A stretch of 64,000 bases of DNA from Treponema sp. (GCA_022510905.1 JAFLSN010000004.1:1-64000), one strand, 5' to 3'; numbered from the stretch's first letter, positions 36,025-44,753 are shown. The notes: generated from the sequence alone by a model not told the origin. Translations and numbers: made by a program.

Positions 36025-36459
36025 ATGAAAACGAAGCAGGATTTTCCGTCACTTAATGATCGTCCGCCTGAAGGACTCAAGCTTGATGGTTCAAAATTCC
36101 GTGTCCTTGTGGTTGATGATTCAGTATTTGTTGCCAAGCAGCTGACTCAGATTCTTACTAGTGACGGATATGAAATTATCGCGACTGCACAAGACGGCAA
36201 AGAAGGTGTTGATAAATACAAGGAACTTTGTCCTAATGTTGACTTGGTGACCATGGATATCACCATGCCACGCATGGATGGCATTACCGCTCTTGAACAG
36301 ATTATGGCATTTGACAAAAATGCCCGTGTGGTTATGGTTTCTGCCTTGGGTAAGGAAGAACTTGTAAAGAAGTCCTTGCTTGATGGTGCCAAAAACTATA
36401 TTGTTAAGCCACTTGACCGCAAAAAAGTGCTTGAGCGCATTGCTGCTTCACTGAAATAG
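36025..36459 (+). CDS. cheY: chemotaxis response regulator CheY
   Basis: 144 residues, a single receiver domain with ~25 extra N-terminal residues. Acidic pair in VLVVDDSVFV, phosphorylated Asp in LVTMDITMPRMDG, Ser in MVSALGKEE and Lys in YIVKPLDRKK. It carries the signal from CheA to the flagellar switch. AAGGAG precedes ATG 36025. Last gene of the operon; a hairpin follows within 10 bp. Confidence 0.94.
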   Translation: MKTKQDFPSLNDRPPEGLKLDGSKFRVLVVDDSVFVAKQLTQILTSDGYEIIATAQDGKEGVDKYKELCPNVDLVTMDITMPRMDGITALEQIMAFDKNARVVMVSALGKEELVKKSLLDGAKNYIVKPLDRKKVLERIAASLK

Positions 36460-36466
36460 TATTGTC

Positions 36467-36496
36467 TCCAATGCGGTATTCTTTTTTCGCATTGGA
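36467..36496 (+). terminator. hairpin just after cheY
   Basis: TCCAATGCG (36467-36475) pairs perfectly with CGCATTGGA (36488-36496), loop 12 nt. No T-run follows, so it may stabilise the 3' end rather than terminate. Confidence 0.45.
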
Positions 36497-36499
36497 CTT

Positions 36500-36667
36500 G
36501 ATTATGAGGAAAGGGTACATACTCCGCCCCTAGCTTGAAGTCTTGCTGCAAATAGGGGCGAAATGGAGAGTATGTGCTCTTGACTGCAATACCTTGTAAG
36601 GGCAACGCATTCGATAAAGTCTAAAGATTGCTTTATCCCTACTCAAAGGCTGAATTTCAGAAAGATT
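36500..36667 (+). repeat. dispersed intergenic element, copy C
   Basis: 168 bp. Starts GATTATGAGGAAAGGG, has GCTTGAAGTCTTGCTGCAAA followed by TAGGGGCGAAATG, and ends TTTCAGAAAGATTA. Begins four bases after the cheY hairpin. Confidence 0.7.
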
Positions 36668-37168
36668 ATATTCTGCTTCATGGCGTAAAATATGTTTTTG
36701 TGATGATTACTGCGTTTTGGATAGGACAGAGCGGTATGTTGTGCCCCATTTTTTGTTTTCTCGTCCTAAGTAAGGAAACATTGTTTCCTTGATTTCTTTT
36801 GTTTACCTACCTGGTTTTTTTTGTAGGTAGTTTTGCATACTCTGAATCATTCACATAAATTTTTGTTTGATAGTCAAGTTGTTTTTTTTGTTGTGTATAG
36901 TTGTTTTTCGTCAAAAAAATGTTAATGGAAATGTTAATTTTTTATATAAAAATAGCGAAAAATATAGGTATACAAGGCATTTTATATAATTATATATACC
37001 ACTATATACGAAGTGTATTTGTAGTTTTTTGGAGATGCTGCACGAGCGGGTGGGTAAACTCTCAGTAAGTATTTGAAACGTGAAGATGGACATCAAATCT
37101 GTTAGACCATGCTGAATGCGATGTTTTAGGCATGTCCAGATACTGTTGAAGCCGTGCACGTATAGGGG
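36668..37168. other. AT-rich gap with two dyads, no gene seen
   Basis: No convincing coding frame. A perfect 19-bp palindrome AAGGAAACA-T-TGTTTCCTT occupies 36772-36790. TACCTAC/GTAGGTA (36804-36829) encloses a T-rich loop. 36890-37030 is very AT-rich with many TATATA-like steps. No replication origin boxes are evident. Confidence 0.4.
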
Positions 37169-38092
37169 CTACATGCTATCACTTATGGCTAGCATGTATT
37201 GTTCAATACTTGCAATGGCGGTTGCGCCGTCACTAAGCGCGGTAACGATTTGTCGCATTAGTTTTGTACGCACATCGCCAGCTGCGAAGATCCCTGCGCA
37301 TGATGTTTTGCAGTCTTCGGCAGCTTCAATAAAACCTTCTTTGTTTGTGCGAACCAGTTCCAAAAAAGGTTTTGTGTTTGGAACCAACCCTACCGCGATA
37401 AATACGCCTTGCACGTGCAGTGTGGATAACGAGCCTGTCTGTATGTCTGCCAAGTCAATTGATGTGACAGTGTTCGTGCCGCTGATAGCCTGTACTCTGG
37501 AATTCCAGTGAATCTGCACGGTGGACAGTGAAAGTAGTTGCTCTTGAAGCGCACGGTCGGCTCTGAACGTATCGCGCCGATGTACGAGATGGACTTTTGG
37601 ACATATGCGGGCCAAAAAAATCGCGTACTGCACGGCAGCATTTCCACCTCCGATTACAGCTACGGTCTTTTCTTTAAAAAAAACACCATCGCAGGTGGCG
37701 CAATATGAAACCCCCTTGCCCAAAAAAGCTGATTCACCAGGAACATTCAGCATTCGGTGTGAAGTTCCGGTTGCAATGAGCACTGTTTTGGTTTCAAAAT
37801 CTTCGGAAACGGTTTGTACAATCTTTGAATTGCCATTGTCTGAAATGCCTGTGACTTCTGCGGTTTTAAAAACAACTCCCAAGGTTTCCGCATGGTGCCG
37901 CATGTCTTTTGCAAGCTGGATGCCGGAGATGCTTGGCAGGGCGGGGTAGTTGTCGATTTGCAATGTGTTTAAAATCTGTCCGCCACCAATGTAGTTTTTT
38001 TCCAGCACAATTGCGTTAAGTTTGTTCCTGACGGCATAGATGCCAGCTGTTATCCCCGCAGGGCCGGCGCCAATGACAAGCACATCGTACAT
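37169..38092 (-). CDS. trxB: thioredoxin reductase
   Basis: 307 residues. The FAD-binding start VIGAGPAGITAGIYA, redox-active CATCDG, NADPH-binding VIGGGNAAVQYA and the C-terminal GIFAAGDVRTK are all in place. It reduces thioredoxin with NADPH. It starts 5 bp downstream of the trxA stop on the minus strand, so the pair is one operon. No clear terminator follows. Confidence 0.95.
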   Translation of the reverse strand: MYDVLVIGAGPAGITAGIYAVRNKLNAIVLEKNYIGGGQILNTLQIDNYPALPSISGIQLAKDMRHHAETLGVVFKTAEVTGISDNGNSKIVQTVSEDFETKTVLIATGTSHRMLNVPGESAFLGKGVSYCATCDGVFFKEKTVAVIGGGNAAVQYAIFLARICPKVHLVHRRDTFRADRALQEQLLSLSTVQIHWNSRVQAISGTNTVTSIDLADIQTGSLSTLHVQGVFIAVGLVPNTKPFLELVRTNKEGFIEAAEDCKTSCAGIFAAGDVRTKLMRQIVTALSDGATAIASIEQYMLAISDSM

Positions 38093-38097
38093 GGCCG

Positions 38098-38421
38098 TTA
38101 TGCCTTGGTGAACGATTTGATTTTTTCTTCCAAAAGCTCTTTGCCAACTCCTCCGATAATGGTTTCAATTTCTTGTCCGCCTTTGAAGAATTTAAAACAG
38201 GGAATCGACATGACACCATATTTTTCTGCAAGTTCCGTGTTCTCATCGGCATTAACTTTGCCAATCTTGATTTTGCCGTTGTAGGTTTCTGCAAGTTCCT
38301 TTATAATCGGCATCATCATCTGGCATGGACCGCACCAGTCAGCATAAAAATCAACTAGCACCGGAATGTCGCTTTTGAGCACTTCGTTTGAAAAATTATC
38401 AGCGTTCAATGTGTATTCCAT
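38098..38421 (-). CDS. trxA: thioredoxin
   Basis: 107 residues with the active site DFYADWCGPCQMM and the cis-proline stretch VMSIPCFKFFKGG. The chosen ATG 38421 has AGGAGG 7 nt upstream; a longer frame to 38454 adds 11 unconserved residues. An additional Cys follows the cis-Pro (IPCF), which is unusual and could be exposed. Partner of trxB. Confidence 0.95.
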   Translation of the reverse strand: MEYTLNADNFSNEVLKSDIPVLVDFYADWCGPCQMMMPIIKELAETYNGKIKIGKVNADENTELAEKYGVMSIPCFKFFKGGQEIETIIGGVGKELLEEKIKSFTKA

Positions 38422-38458
38422 TTTGGGCCTCCTAAAAAAGTGCATTCTATACATTTAG

Positions 38459-38487
38459 AGTTTAACCGCTCTTCGTTCTAGCGTCAA
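38459..38487 (-). promoter_or_regulatory. trxA-trxB promoter
   Basis: On the minus strand TTGACG (38482-38487), 17 bp, TAAACT (38459-38464). The rest of the gap up to 38767 shows no gene. Confidence 0.6.
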
Positions 38488-38767
38488 GGAAATTTTGAGC
38501 AAGTCAAGCTTTTGCGCAGGCGGATATAAGCTGCTTTGAAAGTTTTCCGTAGCTTGTGTTCGAGATTTTTCTTCAGAATGGTTGCAATCATGTTTTGACA
38601 CACTTTGCGCATTTTTCCGTATTCAAAAGTGGTGTATGTTTTGTCCGGCTGTGAATAAAACATGCTGAATCAATTTTTGCTCTTGGTATGTGAATATACG
38701 TTTGAATTGCTTTCCATCTTTTATGCATGAATCGAGTGGATTTTAAATTATGTGGACTGAATGGGCT

Positions 38768-39502
38768 TTACTTGTGCTTATAGTATCGTTCGCTGAATGC
38801 AGTCCAGTGCTGGCTTTCGCTTGCAGGAAGCACATAGTTCCTGTATTCATTCAGGATTTTTGTTCCCATGCGGCGAAGGCTGTTGTGCAGATGCATGCCG
38901 ATCAAAGTTGCGATATTTTTTTTGTTGCGTGTTTTGATTGCCTGTAAAAGCTCTTCGTGCTCGGTAACCATGTCGCTGTATTTTATTGAGCCTCTATAAT
39001 CCAGCATGCAAAAACGGATATATTCACTATTCTGCTCTTGAATGATGTTCCACATGGTCTCGCTGTGCTGGTGGCGGAACCAGATGAGGTGCAGATTATC
39101 GTCAAGTTCAAAAAAGGCATTTCGGTCTGGTTCCTGATTTTTTAGCATGAGTCGTTGCAACCTGATGTTGTGCTCTAATTCTTCTACCACAAACCCGTCT
39201 GGCTTGGAGCTGATAAAGTCTTGGAGTATCTGCGCTTCAACGATAGAACGCATGGCAATTATTTGGTGCACTTTGTCCATGTCCAAAAGTGTGGCATGTA
39301 TGCCGTGGTAAGGTTTTATGGTCACCAATGCCATGTCTTTGAGTCTGAGCAGGGCCGTGTGCACTGGCGGACGAGTCACAGAAAAGCGTTTGCATATATC
39401 AGCTTCTTTTATTTCTTCTCCAGGTTTTATTGTGAGATCAAGAATCTCACTTTTGAGTGTTTCAAATATGTAGGTTCCAGTGTATGTGCAGCTTGTGTCC
39501 AT
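38768..39502 (-). CDS. GntR-family regulator, FCD type
   Basis: 244 residues. Winged helix at ~12-75 (GEEIKEADICKRFSVTRPPVHTALLRLKDMALV) and an all-helical FCD ligand domain (~85-225) with the metal/ligand residues spread through DDNLHLIWF and HEELLQAIKTRNKKNI. ATG 39502 has GGAG 7 nt upstream; the frame is open further back without conservation. It faces away from kdgK, which begins 1 kb on the other side. FCD regulators often respond to hexuronate-derived acids, so control of kdgK and kdgA is a reasonable inference. The target of its own gene is unknown. Confidence 0.85.
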   Translation of the reverse strand: MDTSCTYTGTYIFETLKSEILDLTIKPGEEIKEADICKRFSVTRPPVHTALLRLKDMALVTIKPYHGIHATLLDMDKVHQIIAMRSIVEAQILQDFISSKPDGFVVEELEHNIRLQRLMLKNQEPDRNAFFELDDNLHLIWFRHQHSETMWNIIQEQNSEYIRFCMLDYRGSIKYSDMVTEHEELLQAIKTRNKKNIATLIGMHLHNSLRRMGTKILNEYRNYVLPASESQHWTAFSERYYKHK

Positions 39503-39594
39503 GGTATATCTCCAGCTGTGTTTTATGGCTGTTCTTCGGTATGTGCAAATTTGCTGACACTGGCATACAGCATATGTCCGCTTGCAGAATTTGA

Positions 39595-39616
39595 GGCATC
39601 GCTTGAAACCGATGCC
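39595..39616. promoter_or_regulatory. inverted repeat upstream of the GntR-type gene
   Basis: GGCATCG (39595-39601) and CGATGCC (39610-39616), 8-bp spacer. Could be an operator or a hairpin. No other signal is clear in 39503-39909. Confidence 0.3.
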
Positions 39617-39909
39617 GTTGGGATTTGCGCTTTCCCATGGTTTGTCCATCGCTCTGTCTGATTTTTTGTTAAGATGAATGAATCAAACTGATGGTGCGGA
39701 TTGCCATTCTTTCGGTTGCGTAACGGTACTGCCTGCAAGGTTTCGATATATACTGCATTGAGGGCTTTACGCTGAAAGGCTGGAATTTTGATGCCAATTT
39801 TGCTTTGCTGAATCTGTTTGCTATGGAGCAGATATTTTCGGTTTTGCCGTGTTTCTTTTTTTGTCATCTTCCCGAATTCTCCTGACTTGATATCATTCAA
39901 CTGGAATGC

Positions 39910-40095
39910 GATTCGTGCGGAAACGGGGTCATACCGTGCTTCTTCAAAGCCAGCCCATTTCTTGAAGCCTTGCCACAATTATGGGCGAAATGAGGGGGTA
40001 TGTCCCATTGGCTGTAATGCCTCATAAGAACAACACGCCAGGCAATATCTAAAGGCTTCTCCATTACTGCCCAAGGGCCAAGTTTCAGAAAAATC
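39910..40095 (+). repeat. dispersed intergenic element, copy D (full length)
   Basis: 186 bp. Starts GATTCGTGCGGAAACGGGG, shares CATACCGTGCTTCT, CTTGAAGCCTTGCC and CAAGTTTCAGAAAAATC with the other copies. Sits between the regulator and kdgK. Confidence 0.75.
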
Positions 40096-40304
40096 ATATC
40101 GCCTTATGCATTGTGGCGTGTTGATCTGCTGTACTGGCATTTTTTTTGTTGATGCGTTGCCAGTGTCAATGCCTACAGCGATTTTTAAGGCAATAACCAT
40201 ATCGTACAATTGCTTTCATGTATTTCTCAATTTTCTTGCAAAGCATGTTTATATATCATATTGTTGTTTTTGTATTTTGTAAAGCAAAAGATATAAAACA
40301 TCAT

Positions 40305-40352
40305 ATGTGATATTACTTTTTTATTGACATATCACATTGCATGATATATTCT
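40305..40352 (+). promoter_or_regulatory. kdgK promoter with overlapping operator-like repeats
   Basis: TTGACA (40324-40329), exactly 17 bp, TATTCT (40347-40352). ATGTGATAT (40305-40313) and ATATCACAT (40329-40337) form a perfect 9-bp inverted repeat around the -35. ATATCA-N7-TGATAT (40329-40347) lies across the spacer. A repressor bound here would block the promoter; the FCD regulator next door is the obvious candidate. Confidence 0.5.
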
Positions 40353-40532
40353 TTTATAAAACCGTGAATTTGATATTCTTAAAATATTTGTGAGATAAAA
40401 CCCGCACAAATAGCTGTATTTTTGCAGGACTTATGTTTTTACCTTGCATGGTGTTGCGTGTTACCTGCCCGCAGACTGGCGCGAATGGCTAAAATAGCTT
40501 GGACTTTATCGTTGTTTTTTATAGGAGTTTTT

Positions 40533-41558
40533 ATGGCAAAAGTTGTGACATTTGGTGAAATTATGTTGCGCATTCAGCCGGCAGATTATTATCGATTTGT
40601 TCAGGTTGATTCTATGACCACTACATTCGGCGGTGGCGAGGCAAATGTGGCAGTGTCGCTTGCGAACTACGGGCTTGATGCATATTATGTGACCAAACTT
40701 CCTGCACATGAAATTGGACAGGCGGCGGTCAATTCCCTCAGGCGTTACGGTGTTCACACTGATTATATTGTTCGTGGCGGAGACCGGGTTGGCGTTTATT
40801 ACAACGAGCGTGGGGCTTCGCAGCGTGCTTCCAAGTGTATTTACGACCGTGCAGGTTCCGCTATTCAAACTGCAAATCCTGAAGAATTTGACTGGAAGGC
40901 GATTTTAGATGGCGCTGCTTGGTTTCATATCACGGGCATTACACCTGCGCTTGGTCCCAACATGGTTCAAGCTTGTATCGATGGCGCCCGTGTCGCCCAT
41001 GAGCTCGGCGCAAAGGTCAGCTGCGATTTGAATTACCGTGGAAAACTCTGGACCCGTGAACAGGCACGCGCTGCCATGGCTAAAATCTGCGCATATGTTG
41101 ACGTGTGCATTTCAAATGAAGATGATGCAGATGATGTGTTCGGAATTGAGGCTGAAAGCACAGATACCGCAAAAGGTTTGCTGAGCAACGAAGGTTACAA
41201 GAGCGTTGCCCGCCAGCTTAAAGCATTGTTTCCCAACTTTGAAAAAGTGGCCATCACGCTCCGTTCGTCGTTTAATGCAAATCGGAACGACTGGCAGGCC
41301 ATGCTGTATGATGGCACTGATTTCTGTTTTTCCAAAAAATATGAACTGTGGATTGTAGACCGCGTGGGTGGGGGTGATTCCTTTAGCGCAGGTCTTATCT
41401 ATGCCATGCTGAACGGCATGGACACACAGTCTGCACTTGACTGGGCTGTTGCAGCTTCCGCACTTAAGCACAGTGTCATTGGCGATTACAACATGGTTAG
41501 TGCGGATGAAGTTTCAAAGCTTGCTGGTGGCGATGGTTCAGGGCGCATTCAGCGCTAA
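40533..41558 (+). CDS. kdgK: 2-keto-3-deoxygluconate kinase (PfkB family)
   Basis: 341 residues. GEIMLRIQPADYYRFVQVD and FGGGEANVAVSLANYG are typical of KDG kinases; the catalytic Asp is in DRVGGGDSFSAGLIYAML, the usual GAGD being GGGD. It phosphorylates 2-keto-3-deoxygluconate from pectin or hexuronate breakdown to KDPG, which kdgA downstream cleaves. ATG 40533 is preceded by AGGAG; a longer frame to 40422 lacks conservation. Substrate choice within PfkB is inferred from motifs and context. Confidence 0.88.
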   Translation: MAKVVTFGEIMLRIQPADYYRFVQVDSMTTTFGGGEANVAVSLANYGLDAYYVTKLPAHEIGQAAVNSLRRYGVHTDYIVRGGDRVGVYYNERGASQRASKCIYDRAGSAIQTANPEEFDWKAILDGAAWFHITGITPALGPNMVQACIDGARVAHELGAKVSCDLNYRGKLWTREQARAAMAKICAYVDVCISNEDDADDVFGIEAESTDTAKGLLSNEGYKSVARQLKALFPNFEKVAITLRSSFNANRNDWQAMLYDGTDFCFSKKYELWIVDRVGGGDSFSAGLIYAMLNGMDTQSALDWAVAASALKHSVIGDYNMVSADEVSKLAGGDGSGRIQR

Positions 41559-41852
41559 TTCAGATTCTCTAAAAAATCTGCTCGGCAAAATCCGGTTTAT
41601 GCCATGAAAGACGGATTTCTGTGAACGTGAAGCACAAGCTTTTATTGCGGTCAAGCTTTGTTGATGTTGCCGTTTGCACATCGGAAGTTTTCAAAATGAA
41701 ATGCGGCTTTGTTCCGCTGGAAAATATAGTGTAAGGCTTTTTTTGCAGATGCTGTCGGCAAAAAAGTCTGACTGTACGGCAGTGATGTGCATACCAGTGC
41801 GCACAGTTTGTCCAAAATAAGATAAGCACCTCCCGACACAGAATGCGGGTAT
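41559..41852. other. gap between kdgK and element E, no gene seen
   Basis: ~290 bp with no convincing coding frame. An A/T hairpin (CTTTTTT ... AAAAAAG, near 41730-41770) may end the kdgK transcript. Confidence 0.3.
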
Positions 41853-42044
41853 GATTTTTCTGAAACTTGGCCCTGGGGTAGTGATAAAAAATCTTTAGAC
41901 TTTGCTGGATGTGTTGTCTTGTACGGTTTTCGGTCAAGGGTACATGCCCTTCCTGCAATGAAAATTTGCCCCTGCTTGTGGGCAAGGCTTCAAGCAGGGC
42001 TCTGGCTTTGCATAAGCACGGTATGTATCTTTTCCGCATAAATC
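41853..42044 (-). repeat. dispersed intergenic element, copy E (full length, inverted)
   Basis: 192 bp, opposite orientation to the other copies. Its plus strand begins GATTTTTCTGAAACTTGG and ends TTTTCCGCATAAATC. The core GCTTGAAGCCTTGCC is on the minus strand. It separates kdgK from kdgA. Confidence 0.75.
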
Positions 42045-42224
42045 AAAATGTTTTAGCGGATTTTTACAGTGCGTCAACTGTCTGTTCTATGCCAAAAATC
42101 ACAGTTCTATTGTGTATGCGGTTTTAAACCGTTTAAGTAAAAACTGGAAATGCTTTTATTTGTAAGAAAAATTGAGTATACTTTCGCGTATAAAAATTAT
42201 TCCAGAAATAAAAAGAGGTGTCGA

Positions 42225-42872
42225 ATGTTTGAAGCTATTTCCAATGCCTTAAAACAAGCTGCGATTATTCCTGTCGTAAAAGTATGCGACAAAAATGATG
42301 CCTTGTCGCTTGCGGACGCTTTGGTTGCAGGTGGCATCAATGCGATTGAGGTGACATTTCGTACAGTTGAGGGCGAGACGGGATATTCAGAAATTGCTGA
42401 CTGCATTCAGGCTGTAAAAGCTGCGCAGCCTGAAATGCTGGTTGGAGCTGGCACCGTGATCAACCCTGAGCTCGCAGAACGTGCGGTGAATGCAGGAGCT
42501 ATGTTTGTTGTATCGCCCGGCTTTAATCCGGATACAGTTGACTGGTGTATCGCTCGGAATGTGCCTGTGTATCCCGGGGTGAACAATCCCAGCCAAGTTG
42601 AAATGGCTCTTTCAAAAGGACTTTCTGTGCTCAAATTTTTTCCGGCGGAAGTTTCTGGTGGCATACAGATGCTCAAAGCTCTGGAGGGGCCGTTTCCCAC
42701 GGTACGTTTTCTGGCGACTGGCGGCATAAATGCGCAGAACGTCAGCTCTTATATGAGGTGCAGGAACGTGCTTGCTGTGGGCGGGAGCTGGATGGCTTCA
42801 GAAAAACTTGTGGCCGAAAAAAACTGGAGCCGCGTTACGGAGCTTTCACGCGAAGCGCTGGCCTTGTTCTGA
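42225..42872 (+). CDS. 2-keto-3-deoxy-6-phosphogluconate aldolase
   Basis: 215 residues, class I KDPG/KHG aldolase (Eda/KdgA). The catalytic Glu lies in AIEVTFRT and the Schiff-base Lys in VLKFFPAEVSGG; GAGTVINPELAERAVNAGA and FLATGGINAQNV fit. It splits KDPG to pyruvate and glyceraldehyde 3-phosphate, the step after kdgK. AAGAGG precedes ATG 42225. A TATACT (42177-42182) without a good -35 may start its own transcript, since an inverted element and ~660 bp separate it from kdgK. Confidence 0.92.
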   Translation: MFEAISNALKQAAIIPVVKVCDKNDALSLADALVAGGINAIEVTFRTVEGETGYSEIADCIQAVKAAQPEMLVGAGTVINPELAERAVNAGAMFVVSPGFNPDTVDWCIARNVPVYPGVNNPSQVEMALSKGLSVLKFFPAEVSGGIQMLKALEGPFPTVRFLATGGINAQNVSSYMRCRNVLAVGGSWMASEKLVAEKNWSRVTELSREALALF

Positions 42873-42932
42873 TGTGTGTAGGTTTTCTTTTTTAGAAAAT
42901 GCAGTTTGCATTCAGATGTTCCTTGTGATTGG

Positions 42933-42961
42933 TTGTGCAAATCTGGACTAAGTGGTACACT
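42933..42961 (+). promoter_or_regulatory. ilvB promoter, leaderless geometry
   Basis: TTGTGC (42933-42938), 17 bp, TACACT (42956-42961), then six bases to ATG 42968. No ribosome site. Same -10 and same spacing as at 6935-6947. Confidence 0.55.
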
Positions 42962-42967
42962 GAATGC

Positions 42968-44728
42968 ATGATACAGGCTTGTGGCGCTCAGATTGTTGTA
43001 AAATTGTTGGAGCTTGAAGGCATTAAGATTGTAGCGGGAATTCCCGGCGGTTCCATTCTTCCGCTGTATGATGAACTCAATAAAAGTTCAATCACGCATG
43101 TGCTTGTTCGGCATGAACAGGCTGCGGGATTTATCGCGCAGGGCATGGCCCGTTCAACTGGAAAACCTGCGGTCTGCCTTGCGACAAGCGGCCCCGGTGC
43201 CATGAACCTGCTTACAGCCATCGCTGATGCGCGCTGTGATTCCGTGCCTATCGTTGCCATCACAGGGCAGGTGAACCGAAGCTTGATTGGAACGGATGCG
43301 TTTCAGGAAGCCGATACGTTTGGACTTTCCTTTCCAATTACCAAGCACAGCATGATGGTGTCTTCTCCAGAAGACTTGCTTACGGCCATTCCCGAAGCGT
43401 TTGCCATTGCAGTTAGCGGACGTCCTGGTCCCGTTCTTGTCGATATTCCGCGTGATGTGCAACTTGCGATTGCGCAGTTTGAACGCTGGCCTTCAATACG
43501 GAGCATACGAGCCGCAAAACATTCCCCGTTGGCGCAGCGCTTCTGTACGCCCAAAAAAGATTACCCAAAGATTATCGGAGCCATGGCAGATGCCATTCTT
43601 GGTGCAAAAAAGCCTGTGCTGTATTTGGGCGGTGGCTGCAACACCAAAGAAGCTGCGGCCGGTATACAAGGATTCCTAAATGAGCTTCCCTGCCCGGTTG
43701 TTACAAGCCTCATGGGAATTGGGGCGGTTCCTTCAAACTATGGTGGGGCACTTGGCATGGTGGGTATGCACGGTTCATATGCAGCGAACCGTGCCATGCA
43801 TGATGCCGATGTTGTGCTTGCAGCCGGTGTGCGTTTTGACGACAGGGCTACCGGTGCCATCAGCTCGTTCTGTCCGGGCGCGGAACTCTTGCATATTGAC
43901 ATTGATGCCGCTGAAATCAACAAGATTATTCCTGCCTCCGTTTCTCTGGTATGCGATGTCGAGTCTGCTTTTCCGCTGCTTTCTGAGCTGATCGCGGAGC
44001 GCAAGTCTTGCAGGAACCACCTTTTTGCGCAGGCAAAAACGGCACGGACTTCATGGTTTTCAGAACTGAAAAAAATAAAATCAGAAACTGACAGCCTTGA
44101 ATTGGGGCGCGCCAAACATCTTAAAAAAACGGACATCAATCCCCGCGCCTTTATAAGTTCGATTCCCCAGAAGGCTCTGGAAGCAGGGGTTGACCCTAAA
44201 TCAATCATTGTTACCACGGATGTAGGCCAGCACCAGATGTGGAGCGCCCAGTATTATCCAGTGCAGGAGGCGAGACAGTTTTTAACCAGCGGCTCGTTGG
44301 GTACCATGGGCTTTGGACTTCCTGCGGCAATCGGGGCCGCGCTCGTGCATCGTTCCAAGCGTGTGGTGTGCATAAGTGGCGATGGCAGCATTCTGATGAA
44401 TATTCAGGAGCTTGCCACGCTTTCAGAGCTGGGGTTGAATGTAACGGTGATTGTGCTTCAGAACGGAAGTCTTGGCATGGTAAAGCAGCAGCAGCAGTAC
44501 TTGTTCAAGAAAAACTACAGTGCAAGTATATTCCAAAAAGTACCCGATTTTTTGGAAATCGCATGTGGCTTTGGCATAGATGCCGTTGACGCCAACACGG
44601 ATTCTTTGTGGCATAAAAAGGCTTTTGCAAAGGGACCGCATCTGGTACGGCTCTGCATTTCGATGGAAGAAAATGTGCTTCCGTTCGTTTCCGCAGGAAA
44701 AGCCAATATAGACGCGCTTCGTAACTGA
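42968..44728 (+). CDS. ilvB: acetolactate synthase large subunit-like ThDP enzyme
   Basis: 586 residues. Catalytic Glu in VRHEQAAGFIAQGMARSTGK, QVNRSLIGTDAFQE, and the ThDP-Mg motif GDGSILMNIQELATLSELGLNVTVIVLQNGSLGMV are those of acetohydroxyacid synthases. It joins two pyruvates to acetolactate or pyruvate and 2-ketobutyrate. No small regulatory subunit (ilvN) or ilvC is next to it. It starts 95 bp after the KDPG aldolase, whose product is pyruvate; whether it serves branched-chain amino acids or overflow to acetoin/butanediol cannot be decided here. Confidence 0.88.
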   Translation: MIQACGAQIVVKLLELEGIKIVAGIPGGSILPLYDELNKSSITHVLVRHEQAAGFIAQGMARSTGKPAVCLATSGPGAMNLLTAIADARCDSVPIVAITGQVNRSLIGTDAFQEADTFGLSFPITKHSMMVSSPEDLLTAIPEAFAIAVSGRPGPVLVDIPRDVQLAIAQFERWPSIRSIRAAKHSPLAQRFCTPKKDYPKIIGAMADAILGAKKPVLYLGGGCNTKEAAAGIQGFLNELPCPVVTSLMGIGAVPSNYGGALGMVGMHGSYAANRAMHDADVVLAAGVRFDDRATGAISSFCPGAELLHIDIDAAEINKIIPASVSLVCDVESAFPLLSELIAERKSCRNHLFAQAKTARTSWFSELKKIKSETDSLELGRAKHLKKTDINPRAFISSIPQKALEAGVDPKSIIVTTDVGQHQMWSAQYYPVQEARQFLTSGSLGTMGFGLPAAIGAALVHRSKRVVCISGDGSILMNIQELATLSELGLNVTVIVLQNGSLGMVKQQQQYLFKKNYSASIFQKVPDFLEIACGFGIDAVDANTDSLWHKKAFAKGPHLVRLCISMEENVLPFVSAGKANIDALRN

Positions 44729-44753
44729 ATCTGCATACATGCCCCGCCGGTTC

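Noticed and set aside
36911..37159. 82-residue minus-strand frame in the AT-rich gap
   Set aside because: Low-complexity AT-driven composition and no ribosome site.
41569..42039. 156-residue minus-strand frame between kdgK and kdgA
   Set aside because: Half of it is the inverted dispersed element; no ribosome site or conserved pattern.
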